Shown here piece after piece: positions 31,812 through 40,966 of a stretch of DNA of 64,000 nucleotides (the first letter of the stretch is position 1; each line of letters begins with the position of its first letter). This DNA comes from Chromobacterium rhizoryzae (GTDB taxonomy: Bacteria; Pseudomonadota; Gammaproteobacteria; Burkholderiales; Chromobacteriaceae). The notes beneath the pieces were generated by a model. It did no database searches. It was not told the origin of the DNA and saw only the letters and a list, made by a program, of their open reading frames with translations. A program made the translations under genes and the position numbers. The DNA is taken from the NCBI RefSeq assembly GCF_020544465.1, contig NZ_CP066126.1:4588001-4652000 (forward strand), in the 5' to 3' direction.

Positions 31812-33551
31812 TCAGACACCCGGCTCGGCATTCAATTGTTGCAAAAGATCGGCGATTTTATCAGGGTCTTCGCTTCTAAGCATGCGCGCCGTAATCGGCG
31901 CGATCTGATCCAGGTGGGTATTGAGCACCTGTTGCTTGACCGCCAGCAGGTTGGCCGGATGCATGGAGAACTTGCGCAGGCCCATGCCCAGCAGCAAACG
32001 CGTCAGCCGGGCGTCGCCGGCCATCTCGCCGCACACCGACACCGGCACCCCGCCCTTGATGCCGGCCTTGATGGTGTGCAGGATCAGTTTCAGCACCGCC
32101 GGATGGATGGGGTCGTACAAATGGCTGACCGAGTCGTCGTTGCGGTCGATCGCCAGCGTGTACTGGATCAAATCGTTGGTGCCCACCGAGAGAAAATCGA
32201 TGTGCTTGAGAAAGCTGCCCACCACCAGCGCCGCCGACGGGATTTCAATCATCGCGCCCACTTCGATGTCCTCGGCGTAGGCGATGTTTTCCTCGCGCAG
32301 CTCCTGCTTCGCGTATTCGAACTGCGCCAGCGCCTGCTTCAGCTCCGGCAAGGAATTGACCATGGGGAACAGAACCTTGATCTTGCCGTGCACCGAGGCG
32401 CGCAGCAGCGCCCGCAGCTGCGCGCGGAACATCAGCGGCTCGGCCAGGCATAGACGGATGCCGGTCAGGCCCAGCGCCGGATTGTCCGCCACCGCGTGGT
32501 TCAGCCATTTCGGATTCTTGTCCGCGCCCAGATCCATGGTGCGTATGGTCACCGGCAAACCCTTCAGGGTTTCCGCCACGTGCCGGTAGGCCTCGTACTG
32601 CTCGTCCTCGTCCGGCAAGGTGTCGCGCCCCAGAAACAGGAATTCGCTGCGGAACAGGCCCACGCCCACCGCGCCGGACTTGCGCACGTCTTCCACGTCC
32701 TGCGGCAGCTCGATATTGGCCAGCAGTTCGATCGCGGTGCCGTCCTGGGTCTTGGCGTTGGATTTGCGGATGGACGACAGCTTGCGCCTTGCGTCGCGCC
32801 AGGCGCGCAGCCGGCGTCGATACTCCGCCAGCACCAAATCGTCCGGATTGATGATCACCACGCCTTGCAAACCGTCGACGACGATCAGTTCGTCTTCGCG
32901 GATCAGTTCGCGCGAATGATGCAGGGCGATCACCGACGGCAGGTCCAGGCTGCGCCCCAGAATCGCGGTATGCGAAGTGGCGCCGCCCACGTCGGTGATG
33001 AAGGCGGCGAAGTTGGAATCCTTGAAATAAACCATGTCGGCCGGCGACAGATCGTGCGCCACCAGAATGTGGTCGTCGACCAGATCCTCCGGCGCCGGCA
33101 GCTGCGGCACGTCGCCGTCCAGGTTCTTGAAGATGCGCTCCACCACTTGCAGCACATCGTTCTTGCGTTCGCGCAGATAGTCTTCCTCGATCGCGTCGAA
33201 TTGCTCGACCAAGGACTCGCATTGCAGCTTCAACGCCCACTCGGCGTTGCAGCGCTGTTTCTCTATGATTTCGCGCGGCTCGCGCGAGATGGTGACGTCG
33301 CCCAACAGCATGATGTGCAAAGACAGGAAGGCGCCCAACTCCGCCGGCGCGTTCTCAGGAATGCTGCCCCACAGCATTTCCAGCTCTTTGCGGGTGTCGC
33401 GAATCGCTTCGTCGAAACGCGCCAATTCCGCCGGGACTTCCTCGTCGTCCAGCAGATAATGCGCGACATCGTCCATGCTGCGCGAAATCAAATGGGCGCG
33501 GCCAATGGCAATGCCGCCGCCTATGGCCACCCCGTGCAGGATGATGCTCAT
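31812..33551 (-). CDS. ptsI: PTS enzyme I (PEP-protein phosphotransferase)
   Basis: The cytoplasmic enzyme transfers phosphate from PEP to HPr. The protein has 579 residues: the phospho-His194 loop in GGATSHTAILGRSLDLPSV, the PEP-binding barrel with GVGLFRSEFLFLGRD near residue 290, DFLSVGTNDLIQYTLAIDR near residue 445 and catalytic VSVCGEMAGD near residue 498. It starts 22 bp after ptsH. LPS core genes follow within 19 bp. Confidence 0.96.
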   Translation of the reverse strand: MSIILHGVAIGGGIAIGRAHLISRSMDDVAHYLLDDEEVPAELARFDEAIRDTRKELEMLWGSIPENAPAELGAFLSLHIMLLGDVTISREPREIIEKQRCNAEWALKLQCESLVEQFDAIEEDYLRERKNDVLQVVERIFKNLDGDVPQLPAPEDLVDDHILVAHDLSPADMVYFKDSNFAAFITDVGGATSHTAILGRSLDLPSVIALHHSRELIREDELIVVDGLQGVVIINPDDLVLAEYRRRLRAWRDARRKLSSIRKSNAKTQDGTAIELLANIELPQDVEDVRKSGAVGVGLFRSEFLFLGRDTLPDEDEQYEAYRHVAETLKGLPVTIRTMDLGADKNPKWLNHAVADNPALGLTGIRLCLAEPLMFRAQLRALLRASVHGKIKVLFPMVNSLPELKQALAQFEYAKQELREENIAYAEDIEVGAMIEIPSAALVVGSFLKHIDFLSVGTNDLIQYTLAIDRNDDSVSHLYDPIHPAVLKLILHTIKAGIKGGVPVSVCGEMAGDARLTRLLLGMGLRKFSMHPANLLAVKQQVLNTHLDQIAPITARMLRSEDPDKIADLLQQLNAEPGV

Positions 33552-33573
33552 CGTCCCATCCTCAGACTCCGGC

Positions 33574-33843
33574 TTATTCGGCCTCGTCGAACCGGTTGTT
33601 GATCAGGGCCACCAGGGCGTCCAACGCCACTTGCTCATCCTCCCCGCTCACTTCCAGTTCCACGGTCGCGCCCTTGGCCGCCGCCAGCATCATCACGCCC
33701 ATGATGCTCTTGCCGTTGACCCGGCGATTGTTGCGCGCGATGAAGATATCGCTTTTATAGCGGCTGGCCAATTGGGTGAACTTGCTGGAAGCGCGTGCAT
33801 GCAGGCCGAGCTTGTTGATGATTTCGACTTCAATTCGCAGCAT
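33574..33843 (-). CDS. ptsH: PTS phosphocarrier protein HPr
   Basis: The protein has 89 residues, with phosphorylated His15 in NKLGLHARASSKF and regulatory Ser46 in VNGKSIMGVMML. It accepts phosphate from enzyme I and passes it to the EIIA-Man protein encoded just upstream. The start overlaps the end of the EIIA gene by 14 bp. No sugar permease (EIIB/C/D) is encoded nearby, so the chain is probably regulatory, as in other betaproteobacteria. Confidence 0.96.
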   Translation of the reverse strand: MLRIEVEIINKLGLHARASSKFTQLASRYKSDIFIARNNRRVNGKSIMGVMMLAAAKGATVELEVSGEDEQVALDALVALINNRFDEAE

Positions 33844-34237
33844 TGCCTTCCCCCGGAATAATATAAAGCACGCCCTCCAGGCCGCCGGTGATCGCCTTGC
33901 TGACGACGATCTCCAACGGCTGGCTGCTATAGCACAAGGCTCGGACCACCATGGGCAAGCTCGCCCCGGCCACCGCCTCCACCCGCCCCGGCCGGATCAG
34001 CCGGCTGGCGATATTGGACGGCGTGCCGCCATACATATCGGTCAGGATCACCACCCCGTCGCCCGCGTCCAGCCTGTCCACCAACAACTGGGCTTCGGCT
34101 TGCTTGCTTTCCGGGTCATCGGTCTTGTCGACCGCCATCACCGCCAGATTTTCCGGCTCTCGGCCCAGGATATGCCTGGCGCAATCCGCCAGACTGCGCC
34201 CCAGGTCGCCATGCGCGATTATCAATACACCTACCAT
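33830..34237 (-). CDS. PTS mannose-type EIIA domain protein
   Basis: The protein has 135 residues and is a stand-alone EIIA of the mannose/fructose/sorbose family, with phosphorylated His9 in IIAHGDLGRSL, the VILTDMYGGTPSNIASRLI motif near residue 65 and SLPMVVRAL. With no membrane components nearby, it is likely a phosphorylation-dependent regulator or terminal acceptor. It is first in the EIIA-ptsH-ptsI operon. A -10-like TACAAT on the minus strand lies at 34320-34325. Confidence 0.92.
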   Translation of the reverse strand: MVGVLIIAHGDLGRSLADCARHILGREPENLAVMAVDKTDDPESKQAEAQLLVDRLDAGDGVVILTDMYGGTPSNIASRLIRPGRVEAVAGASLPMVVRALCYSSQPLEIVVSKAITGGLEGVLYIIPGEGNAAN

Positions 34238-34425
34238 GCCTGATTCTTCATGTTGGCAGCGTCGTCGGCGCAGAGCCGGGACGCTGAAGCAAAAAGGTTG
34301 ATCAACACGTCAGTCCGCCATTGTATCAGCAGTATTCCGCCAGAGGCGGCCGGCGTCAGCTTTAAACCGCGGCCCTCCGCCTTGTATAGCGCGCTTTTCT
34401 CGGCCAGCGCAACGGCAAAAAAACG

Positions 34426-35817
34426 TCAGCACACCCGGCTCCGGTACCAGCCCAGCTTATCCGCCAAGCCCACCACCTCGCCGACGATGATCAGGGCGGG
34501 CGACGCGATATGATGTTTGGACATCAGTTCCGGCAGGTCTTCCAGCGTGCCCGCCACCGTGCGCTGACGCTCGGTGGTGGCCCACTCCACCGCGGCGGCC
34601 GGCGTCGTCGCCGGCTTGCCGTGTTCGATGAAGGCCCGGCACAACTCCTGGGCGGTGGAAACCCCCATGTAGACTACTACGGTCTGGGCCGGCCGAGTCA
34701 ACGCCGGCCAGTCAAGGTGAATGCTGCCATCCTGCTTGTGGCCGGTGACGAAGGTCACCGACTGCGCGTAGTCGCGATGAGTCAGCGGGATGCCGGCGTA
34801 CGCCGCCGCCCCGCTGGCGGAGGTGATGCCGGGCACCACTTCGAAGGCGACGCCGTGCGCCGCCAGCGTCTCGATCTCCTCGCCGCCGCGGCCGAAGGTG
34901 AACGGATCGCCGCCCTTGAGCCGCAGCACCCGCTTGCCTTGTTGCGCCAGTTCTACCATTAAAAGATTGATGTCGCCTTGCGGCAACGCATGGTTGGCCC
35001 TGGCCTTGCCCACGTAAATGCGCTCGGCGTCGCGCCGCACCAGTTCCAGCAGTTCCGGCGCCACCAGATTGTCGTGCAAGACCACGTCGGCCTGCTGCAT
35101 CAAGCGCAACGCGCGGAAGGTCAGCAAGTCCGGATTGCCCGGTCCCGCGCCCACCAGATAGACCGCGCCCTGCGCCGTCTGCGCGTCGGCGTTCTCCAAG
35201 CGGCGCTCCATCGCCTGCTCGGCGGCGGCTTCGTCGCCGTTGATCACCGCCTCGGCCAGCGGCCCCTCCAGCACCGACTCCCAAAACACCCGCCGCCGCT
35301 CGACGTCGGGAATGCCGGCCTTGACCCGGTCGCGAAACCCGGCGGCAAAGCGCGCCAGACGGCCGAAGCCGCTGGGAATCAGGCTTTCCAGCCGGCCGCG
35401 AATCAAGCGCGCCAACACTGGCACGCCGCCGCCGGAGGAGACGGCGATCAGCAGGGGGGAACGATCCACGATGGCCGGGGTGATGTAGCTGGACAATTCC
35501 GGGTCGTCCACCACATTGACCGGGATATTCAAGGCCTGGCAGGACATCGACACTTGGCGGTTGATCTCGCGGTCGTTGGTGGCGGCCACCACCAGGCGCC
35601 GGCCCCGTACTTGGGCCGGCTCGAAACAGGCGCTCAAATGCGTCAACTGCCCCTGCCGCGCCATCTCGGCCAGCTCCGGCGTCAACTCCGGCGCCGCCAC
35701 CGTCAGCTCCGCGCCGGCGGACAGCAAAAGCCTCGCCTTGCGCAGCGCCACCTCGCCGCCGCCCACCAGCAAACAGGAAGCGCCTTGCAATTTAAGGAAG
35801 ATCGGGAAGTAATCCAT
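34426..35817 (-). CDS. cysG: Siroheme synthase CysG (trifunctional)
   Basis: The enzyme makes siroheme from uroporphyrinogen III: methylation, dehydrogenation and iron insertion. The protein has 463 residues. The N-terminal dehydrogenase/ferrochelatase domain (1-210) begins MDYFPIFLKLQGASCLLVGG. The C-terminal SUMT domain has VYLVGAGPGNPDLLTFRALR near residue 218 and LKGGDPFTFGRGGEE near residue 298. The start at 35817 is fixed by the conserved N-terminus; the longer frame is not conserved. It is the siroheme counterpart of nirE. A T-run (TTTTTTT on the minus strand) follows the stop. Confidence 0.95.
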   Translation of the reverse strand: MDYFPIFLKLQGASCLLVGGGEVALRKARLLLSAGAELTVAAPELTPELAEMARQGQLTHLSACFEPAQVRGRRLVVAATNDREINRQVSMSCQALNIPVNVVDDPELSSYITPAIVDRSPLLIAVSSGGGVPVLARLIRGRLESLIPSGFGRLARFAAGFRDRVKAGIPDVERRRVFWESVLEGPLAEAVINGDEAAAEQAMERRLENADAQTAQGAVYLVGAGPGNPDLLTFRALRLMQQADVVLHDNLVAPELLELVRRDAERIYVGKARANHALPQGDINLLMVELAQQGKRVLRLKGGDPFTFGRGGEEIETLAAHGVAFEVVPGITSASGAAAYAGIPLTHRDYAQSVTFVTGHKQDGSIHLDWPALTRPAQTVVVYMGVSTAQELCRAFIEHGKPATTPAAAVEWATTERQRTVAGTLEDLPELMSKHHIASPALIIVGEVVGLADKLGWYRSRVC

Positions 35818-35881
35818 ATGGCCAGCTCCGCAACAATGTTTGCAGCATACTGCATTTGTTGCATAAAAACGACGCTGGCGA

Positions 35882-38233
35882 ATGCTATCAATATTACGAA
35901 AAGCGCCCTGTTTTGCGCCTGGTGCCATCATGGCAGCTTTGCGCGCCATCGCGCCTCCGGAGATCTGTTTGAACCCAGCCTTACGCCGCCGGGCCAGCCC
36001 GCGTCGCCGCCTGTTCGCCGCTGCGGCTTCGCTATGCCTGTTCGAGGCCGACTACGCGTACGCCGCGGCCTCGGACTGGCTCGCCGGCTGGCCCTTGCTC
36101 GTCCCCATGCTGGCGTTGCTGGGTCTGCCGCTCTGGCGGCGCCGGCGGCAGCTGGCCGCGCTCCGCCGCCAGGTCAGGGACAGCCGGCAAGCGCTGGCGC
36201 TGTGCGACGCCGCCGGCCGCCTGCTCGCCGTCTCCGGCCATGCGCCCGCGCCCACGCGCCAGGACGGCGGCCTGAGCGGCTACGGCTTCAGCCCGCACGA
36301 TCTCGCTTTGCTGCTGGACCCGGCTCATCCCGGCCATCGCGACGGCCTGCTGGCCGCCCACGCCGATTTGCTCGCTTTTCCGCTGCCCTGCCCGCTCCCC
36401 GGCCATCTCTTGCTGCGCCTGCAGCCGCCGCCCGCCATTCACGGCCCCGGCGGCGATTGGGGCGGCTGGCGGCTGGCGCTGCAGGACGCGCGGCTGGGCT
36501 TGCTGGAATTCGACCTGGCCGGCCAAGCGGTGCGCGGCGCGCCGCAAACCCTGCACGCCCTGCTGGGCCTGCCGGCCGACGCCGAACGCCTGGCGTTCTC
36601 GCGCTGGCTGGAACTGCTGCACCCGGAGGACCGCTCGCTGTTCACCGCCCTGCTCAGCCATCCGGAACAAAGGCAGGAAAGCGCCAGCGGCATGGAGTTC
36701 CGCGTGCGTCACGCCCACGGCCACTGGGAATGGCTGGAGCAGCGCACCCAGTTCCACAAGGACGAGACGGGCCGTATCAGCCATATCCACGCGCTGTGCC
36801 AGATCGTCACCGCGCGCAAGCTGGCCGAGTCCGCGATGCTGCGGCGCGAACAGGAATTCCGCACCTTGGTGGAGAACTCGGAAGACGTCATCGCCCGCTA
36901 CGACCTGGAGCTGCGCTGCCAATTCATCAACCGCAGCGTCAGCCGCTATTCGACGCTGACACGCGAGGAACACCTCGGCCGCAGCGTCCACGACAAAGCT
37001 TGGCCAGAAGCCGCGCGCGCGCGCTTCGCCGAGGAGTGCGAACAACTGATCGCCGGCGGCGAGGCGCGCCGCTTCGAGCTGGAGCTGAGCCTTGGCCCTC
37101 GGCGCTGCATTTTCGAAGTGAGGCTGTTTCCCGAATTCGGGCTGGGCGGCGAACTCCGCAGCATTTTGGCGGTGGAGCGGGAAATCACTCACAGCCGCCA
37201 GAGCGAACGTTTGCTGGCGGAGGAAAACGCGGTGATGGAGATGATCGCCGGCAATGCGCCGCTGCAAGACACCTTGAATCAGATCTGTCGGATGATGGAG
37301 TCGCAGCTGAATCGCGGCGTCTGCTCCATCATGCTGCTGGACCCCGCGGGGGAAACGCTGAGGCTGGCCGCCGGCCAAAGCCTGCCGGCCGGTTATCGCA
37401 AGCTGCTGGAACAGGTGCCGGTGGGCCCGGAGGCCGGCTCCTGCGGCACCGCCGTCCACCGTAAAAGCCTGGTCATCGTCGAAGACATCGCCAGCAGCCC
37501 GCTGTGGGCCGGCTACCGCGAGCAGGTGGCGCCCTTCGGCCTCAGCGCCTGCTGGTCCACCCCCATCTTCTCCAGCGACCGCCGCCTGCTCGGCGCCTTC
37601 GCCATCTACCATCCTGAGCCGCGCCAGCCCGAGCCGGAAGAACTGCAGCTGGCGCAGCGCAGCACCCACCTGATCGCCATCGCTCTGCAACGCGACGCCC
37701 ATGAGAAAAAGCTCTATCAGCTCGCCACCCTGGACGAGCTGACCGGCCTGTGCAACCGCCGCCAGTTCATCGCGCTGTCCAGCCGCGAGATCGAGCGCAA
37801 CCGGCGTTATCAATTGTCCTTGACCGTGTTGATGATGGACCTGGACCACTTTAAGAACATCAACGACCGTTACGGCCACGCCAAGGGCGACGAGGTGATC
37901 GTCCACTTTGCCCAAAGCTGCCGCAATGTGTTGCGCAGCACCGACATCTGCGGCCGCCTGGGCGGCGAGGAGTTCGCCGCGGTGCTGCCTGACACGCGGA
38001 TGGAAGACGCGCTGCTGGCGGCGGAACGCCTGCGCCGCGTCGTGGCGGAGGCCCGCCTGCCGGGCGGCGAGGCCGGCCCTCTGCAATACACGGTCAGCAT
38101 CGGCGTCGCCGTGCTGCGCGCCGACGAGACCGACATCGACGAAGTATTGGGCCGCGCGGACAAACAGCTGTACCAGGCCAAACACAACGGCCGCAACTGC
38201 ATCAGCGGCGAGGAATTGCTGCTATTGCGCTAA
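35882..38233 (+). CDS. Membrane diguanylate cyclase with PAS, GAF and GGDEF domains
   Basis: The protein has 783 residues. There are two hydrophobic segments at about 43-60 and 68-88, PAS-like domains at about 200-320 and 325-440 (MLRREQEFRTLVENSEDVIA), and a GAF domain at about 455-605. The GGDEF domain has LDELTGLCNRRQFIALSSRE near residue 617, active site GGEEF at 694-698 and an inhibitory RxxD site (RSTD, 685-688) five residues before it. It should make cyclic di-GMP with product inhibition, sensing an unknown signal. There is no EAL domain. The start is uncertain; ATG 35882 has no clear ribosome site. Confidence 0.88.
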   Translation: MLSILRKAPCFAPGAIMAALRAIAPPEICLNPALRRRASPRRRLFAAAASLCLFEADYAYAAASDWLAGWPLLVPMLALLGLPLWRRRRQLAALRRQVRDSRQALALCDAAGRLLAVSGHAPAPTRQDGGLSGYGFSPHDLALLLDPAHPGHRDGLLAAHADLLAFPLPCPLPGHLLLRLQPPPAIHGPGGDWGGWRLALQDARLGLLEFDLAGQAVRGAPQTLHALLGLPADAERLAFSRWLELLHPEDRSLFTALLSHPEQRQESASGMEFRVRHAHGHWEWLEQRTQFHKDETGRISHIHALCQIVTARKLAESAMLRREQEFRTLVENSEDVIARYDLELRCQFINRSVSRYSTLTREEHLGRSVHDKAWPEAARARFAEECEQLIAGGEARRFELELSLGPRRCIFEVRLFPEFGLGGELRSILAVEREITHSRQSERLLAEENAVMEMIAGNAPLQDTLNQICRMMESQLNRGVCSIMLLDPAGETLRLAAGQSLPAGYRKLLEQVPVGPEAGSCGTAVHRKSLVIVEDIASSPLWAGYREQVAPFGLSACWSTPIFSSDRRLLGAFAIYHPEPRQPEPEELQLAQRSTHLIAIALQRDAHEKKLYQLATLDELTGLCNRRQFIALSSREIERNRRYQLSLTVLMMDLDHFKNINDRYGHAKGDEVIVHFAQSCRNVLRSTDICGRLGGEEFAAVLPDTRMEDALLAAERLRRVVAEARLPGGEAGPLQYTVSIGVAVLRADETDIDEVLGRADKQLYQAKHNGRNCISGEELLLLR

Positions 38234-38260
38234 AATGCCGGCTTGAATCTCTCTCCCAAG

Positions 38261-39082
38261 ATGTCCACCGTGAGCGCCTGGCAAACCGATTACCTCTCCC
38301 ATCCGCTGTATCTGCCCGTCCGCGACGCCGCCGCGCTGATCGCCCCCGCTTCCTGGCCGGAGCAGGCGGATTACGACCAGTTGCTGCGGCGCTATCGCCG
38401 GCAGCGCCCGGACGCGCTGCCGCCCGAGCTGCGCTTCGCCTGCGATCTGGAGCCGGAAGCCTATTACGAGATGCATATCGGCCATACCGGCGAGATTCCC
38501 ACGCGCACCGGCAATTGGCACGACTGGTTCAACGCGCTGGCCTGGCTGGCCTGGCCGCTGAGCAAGCTGGCGCTGAACCGCCGCCACCTGCGCGCCATCG
38601 CCCGCGGCGAAACCAAGCGCGGACCGCTGCGCGACGCCGCCACGCTATTGGACGAATGCGGCATCGTCGTCGCCGTCTCCGATCCCGACTTCAGCCGGAT
38701 GCTGGACGATATGGAGTGGCAGCGCCTGTTTCTGAAACACCGCCAGGACTGGGGCCGGCGCATCGGCGTCCACGCCATCGGCCACGCGCTGTTCGAAGTC
38801 GGCCTGCGGCCGCATATCGGCTGGTGCGGCAAGGCCTTGCCACTGCAGGTGCCGGCGGAATTCTTTGCTTGGGAAGAGGCGCGCCGTCTGGCGCACTTGG
38901 ACGAGGCGCTGGCGCGCCGGCTGGACGACGACGCCTTCATGCCGGCGCCGCGCGCGCTGTGGCCGCTGCCGCTGTTGGGCATTCCCGGCTGGTGGCCGGA
39001 CAACGAAGACCCAGCCTTTTACGATAATCGCGATTATTTCCGGCCGACGCGGCGGGCGAAGTCCTCCAACGTCACCGACTGA
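38261..39082 (+). CDS. DUF3025 protein
   Basis: The protein has 273 residues and is soluble, with no signal peptide. The family is recognised from the tryptophan-rich segments TGNWHDWFNALAWLAWPLSK near residue 93 and HAIGHALFEVGLRPHIGWCG near residue 175. The function is unknown. The ATG at 38261 is chosen because the upstream in-frame codon is TTG within the spacer. Its last 49 bp overlap the end of the convergent YihY-family gene. Confidence 0.78.
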   Translation: MSTVSAWQTDYLSHPLYLPVRDAAALIAPASWPEQADYDQLLRRYRRQRPDALPPELRFACDLEPEAYYEMHIGHTGEIPTRTGNWHDWFNALAWLAWPLSKLALNRRHLRAIARGETKRGPLRDAATLLDECGIVVAVSDPDFSRMLDDMEWQRLFLKHRQDWGRRIGVHAIGHALFEVGLRPHIGWCGKALPLQVPAEFFAWEEARRLAHLDEALARRLDDDAFMPAPRALWPLPLLGIPGWWPDNEDPAFYDNRDYFRPTRRAKSSNVTD

Positions 39083-40242
39083 AGCTCGGCCGTCATCGGC
39101 CCCAGCAGGCTTTCCACCCCGGCGCCGACATCGTCGTCGCGGTAGTTGTCGCTGCGATAGACGAATAGTTCGAACAGCTCCACCATGCAGATGGCCGACA
39201 ACTTCTTGCCCAGCACCCAGCCGTCGCGCTGGCTTTTCTGCACAAAGCCGCGGGAGCTCAACATGTCCAGCACCCAGCCCAGCTCGTCGTAGCCCACCTT
39301 CACCTGGCTGCGCAATTTCACCGGGCTCAACAATTCGCCGCGGTTCTGCGCCTCGTCCAGCAACAGCAGCACTTCCACCGCATCGAGAAAGCGCCGCCTG
39401 GGCTCGAAGCGCCGCCGCCAGGCGTCGCCTTCCCAATAGGACAGCGAGGCGGTGAACACCGCGCCGCTGAGCACCACCATCCACAAGCAATACACCCACA
39501 GCAGAAAGATGGGGATGCTGGCGAAAGCGCCGTAGACCAGCTGATAATTGGCCACCTGACCAATGTAAAAGCCGAACAAGGCGCGGGTGGCCTCCAGCAG
39601 GATCGCGGTCAGCAAGGCGCCGACGCTGGCGTGCTTGATCGGCACGAAGCGATTGGGCACGATGCGGTACAACAGCGACAGCACCAAAGCGGTCAGCAGG
39701 ATGGAGCCGCCGGCCTCGACCACATTGGCCAGCACCGGCAGCGCGTGGTCGAACTTGCTGATCTTGAACAGGCTGCGCCAGGCCAGCAGGCTGCCGCCCA
39801 GCACCAGCGGCCCCAGGGTCAGCACCGTCCAGTACACCATGCTCTGCTGCAACAGCGGCCGCCCGCGGCGCACGCCCCAAATGGCGTTGAAAGTCCGGTC
39901 TATGGTGGACATCAGCATTAACGCGGTCACGCCCAGCATCACGATGCCGGCGGCGGTCAGCTTTTCCGCATTGTCGGCGAACTGGCGCATGTAGACGGTG
40001 ATCACCTTGCCGGCGAACTCCGGCACCAGCGTGGACAGCAGCATGATCTTGAAACGGGTGCTCAGATCGGAGAACACCGGAAACGCGGAAATCACCGTCA
40101 AAGCGATGGTGAACAAGGGCACCAGCGCCAGCAGCGTGGTGAAGGTCAGGCTGCCGGACACTTGCGCGACGCGATGGCTGCCCATGCGCCGGGCCAGAAA
40201 GCGGGCGAAGCCCAGATACGGTTCGATTCGACTCATTTGCAT
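39034..40242 (-). CDS. YihY/BrkB-family inner-membrane protein with a C-terminal cytoplasmic domain
   Basis: The protein has 402 residues. Six or seven hydrophobic segments lie between about 25 and 275, with the family pattern GSLTFTTLLALVPLFTIALT near residue 30 and YGAFASIPIFLLWVYCLWMV near residue 225. A 120-residue C-terminal extension looks like a winged-helix domain (YDELGWVLDMLSSRGFVQKS). The family was once labelled ribonuclease BN, which is wrong. The function is uncertain. Its 3' end overlaps DUF3025 by 49 bp, tail to tail. Confidence 0.85.
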   Translation of the reverse strand: MQMSRIEPYLGFARFLARRMGSHRVAQVSGSLTFTTLLALVPLFTIALTVISAFPVFSDLSTRFKIMLLSTLVPEFAGKVITVYMRQFADNAEKLTAAGIVMLGVTALMLMSTIDRTFNAIWGVRRGRPLLQQSMVYWTVLTLGPLVLGGSLLAWRSLFKISKFDHALPVLANVVEAGGSILLTALVLSLLYRIVPNRFVPIKHASVGALLTAILLEATRALFGFYIGQVANYQLVYGAFASIPIFLLWVYCLWMVVLSGAVFTASLSYWEGDAWRRRFEPRRRFLDAVEVLLLLDEAQNRGELLSPVKLRSQVKVGYDELGWVLDMLSSRGFVQKSQRDGWVLGKKLSAICMVELFELFVYRSDNYRDDDVGAGVESLLGPMTAELQSVTLEDFARRVGRK

Positions 40243-40366
40243 CCCGGCAAAATAATGGCAAAGCGCGGATCAGGCAAGCCGCGAAGACTTGCTTTATCAT
40301 GCACCGGCTCGCGCAACGGCGCGCGCCTTATCGTTTTTTTGACCTCAGACGGAAGATTCCAAACCC

Positions 40367-40966
40367 ATGCAAGACCTCCTGGTGCTCTATTACAGCCAGC
40401 ACGGCGCCACCCGCGAACTGGCCCGCCTGATCGCCCGCGGCATAGAGAGCGTGCCCGGCTGCCAGGCCCGGCTGCGCACCGTGCCCAAGGTGTCCGCGGT
40501 CTGCGAGGCCACCGAGGCCGCCGTCCCCGAGTCCGGCGCGCCCTATGTCGAAGCCGCGGACCTCGCCGAGTGCATCGGTCTGGCGCTGGGCAGCCCCACC
40601 CGCTTCGGCAATATGGCGGCGGCGGTGAAATATTTCCTGGACGGCACCAGCCCGGAATGGATGCAGGGCGCGCTGGCCGGCAAGCCCGCCTGCGTGTTCA
40701 CCAGCAGCGCCTCGCTGCACGGCGGCCAGGAATCCACGCTGCTGACCATGATGGTGCCCTTGCTGCACCACGGCATGGTGATGGTGGGTCTGCCCTATAC
40801 CGAAACCGCGCTGAGCCAGACCCGCACCGGCGGCACCCCCTACGGCGTCAGCCATGTCGCCGGCGTGCGCAATGAGCAGCCGATCAGCGACGATGAAAAA
40901 CAACTGGCGCTGGCCCAGGGCCGCCGGCTGGCGGAGATTGCGCTGAAGCTGGCCGCTCCGATTTAA
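40367..40966 (+). CDS. wrbA: WrbA-type NAD(P)H:quinone oxidoreductase (flavodoxin-like)
   Basis: The protein has 199 residues with FMN-binding loop YYSQHGATRELARLIARGIE near residue 8, LGSPTRFGNMAAAVKYFLDG near residue 76 and the family signature SSASLHGGQESTLLTMMVPL near residue 113. It reduces quinones by two electrons to limit oxidative stress. It converges with the AraC-type gene, and the two stop codons overlap by 4 bp. Confidence 0.88.
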   Translation: MQDLLVLYYSQHGATRELARLIARGIESVPGCQARLRTVPKVSAVCEATEAAVPESGAPYVEAADLAECIGLALGSPTRFGNMAAAVKYFLDGTSPEWMQGALAGKPACVFTSSASLHGGQESTLLTMMVPLLHHGMVMVGLPYTETALSQTRTGGTPYGVSHVAGVRNEQPISDDEKQLALAQGRRLAEIALKLAAPI

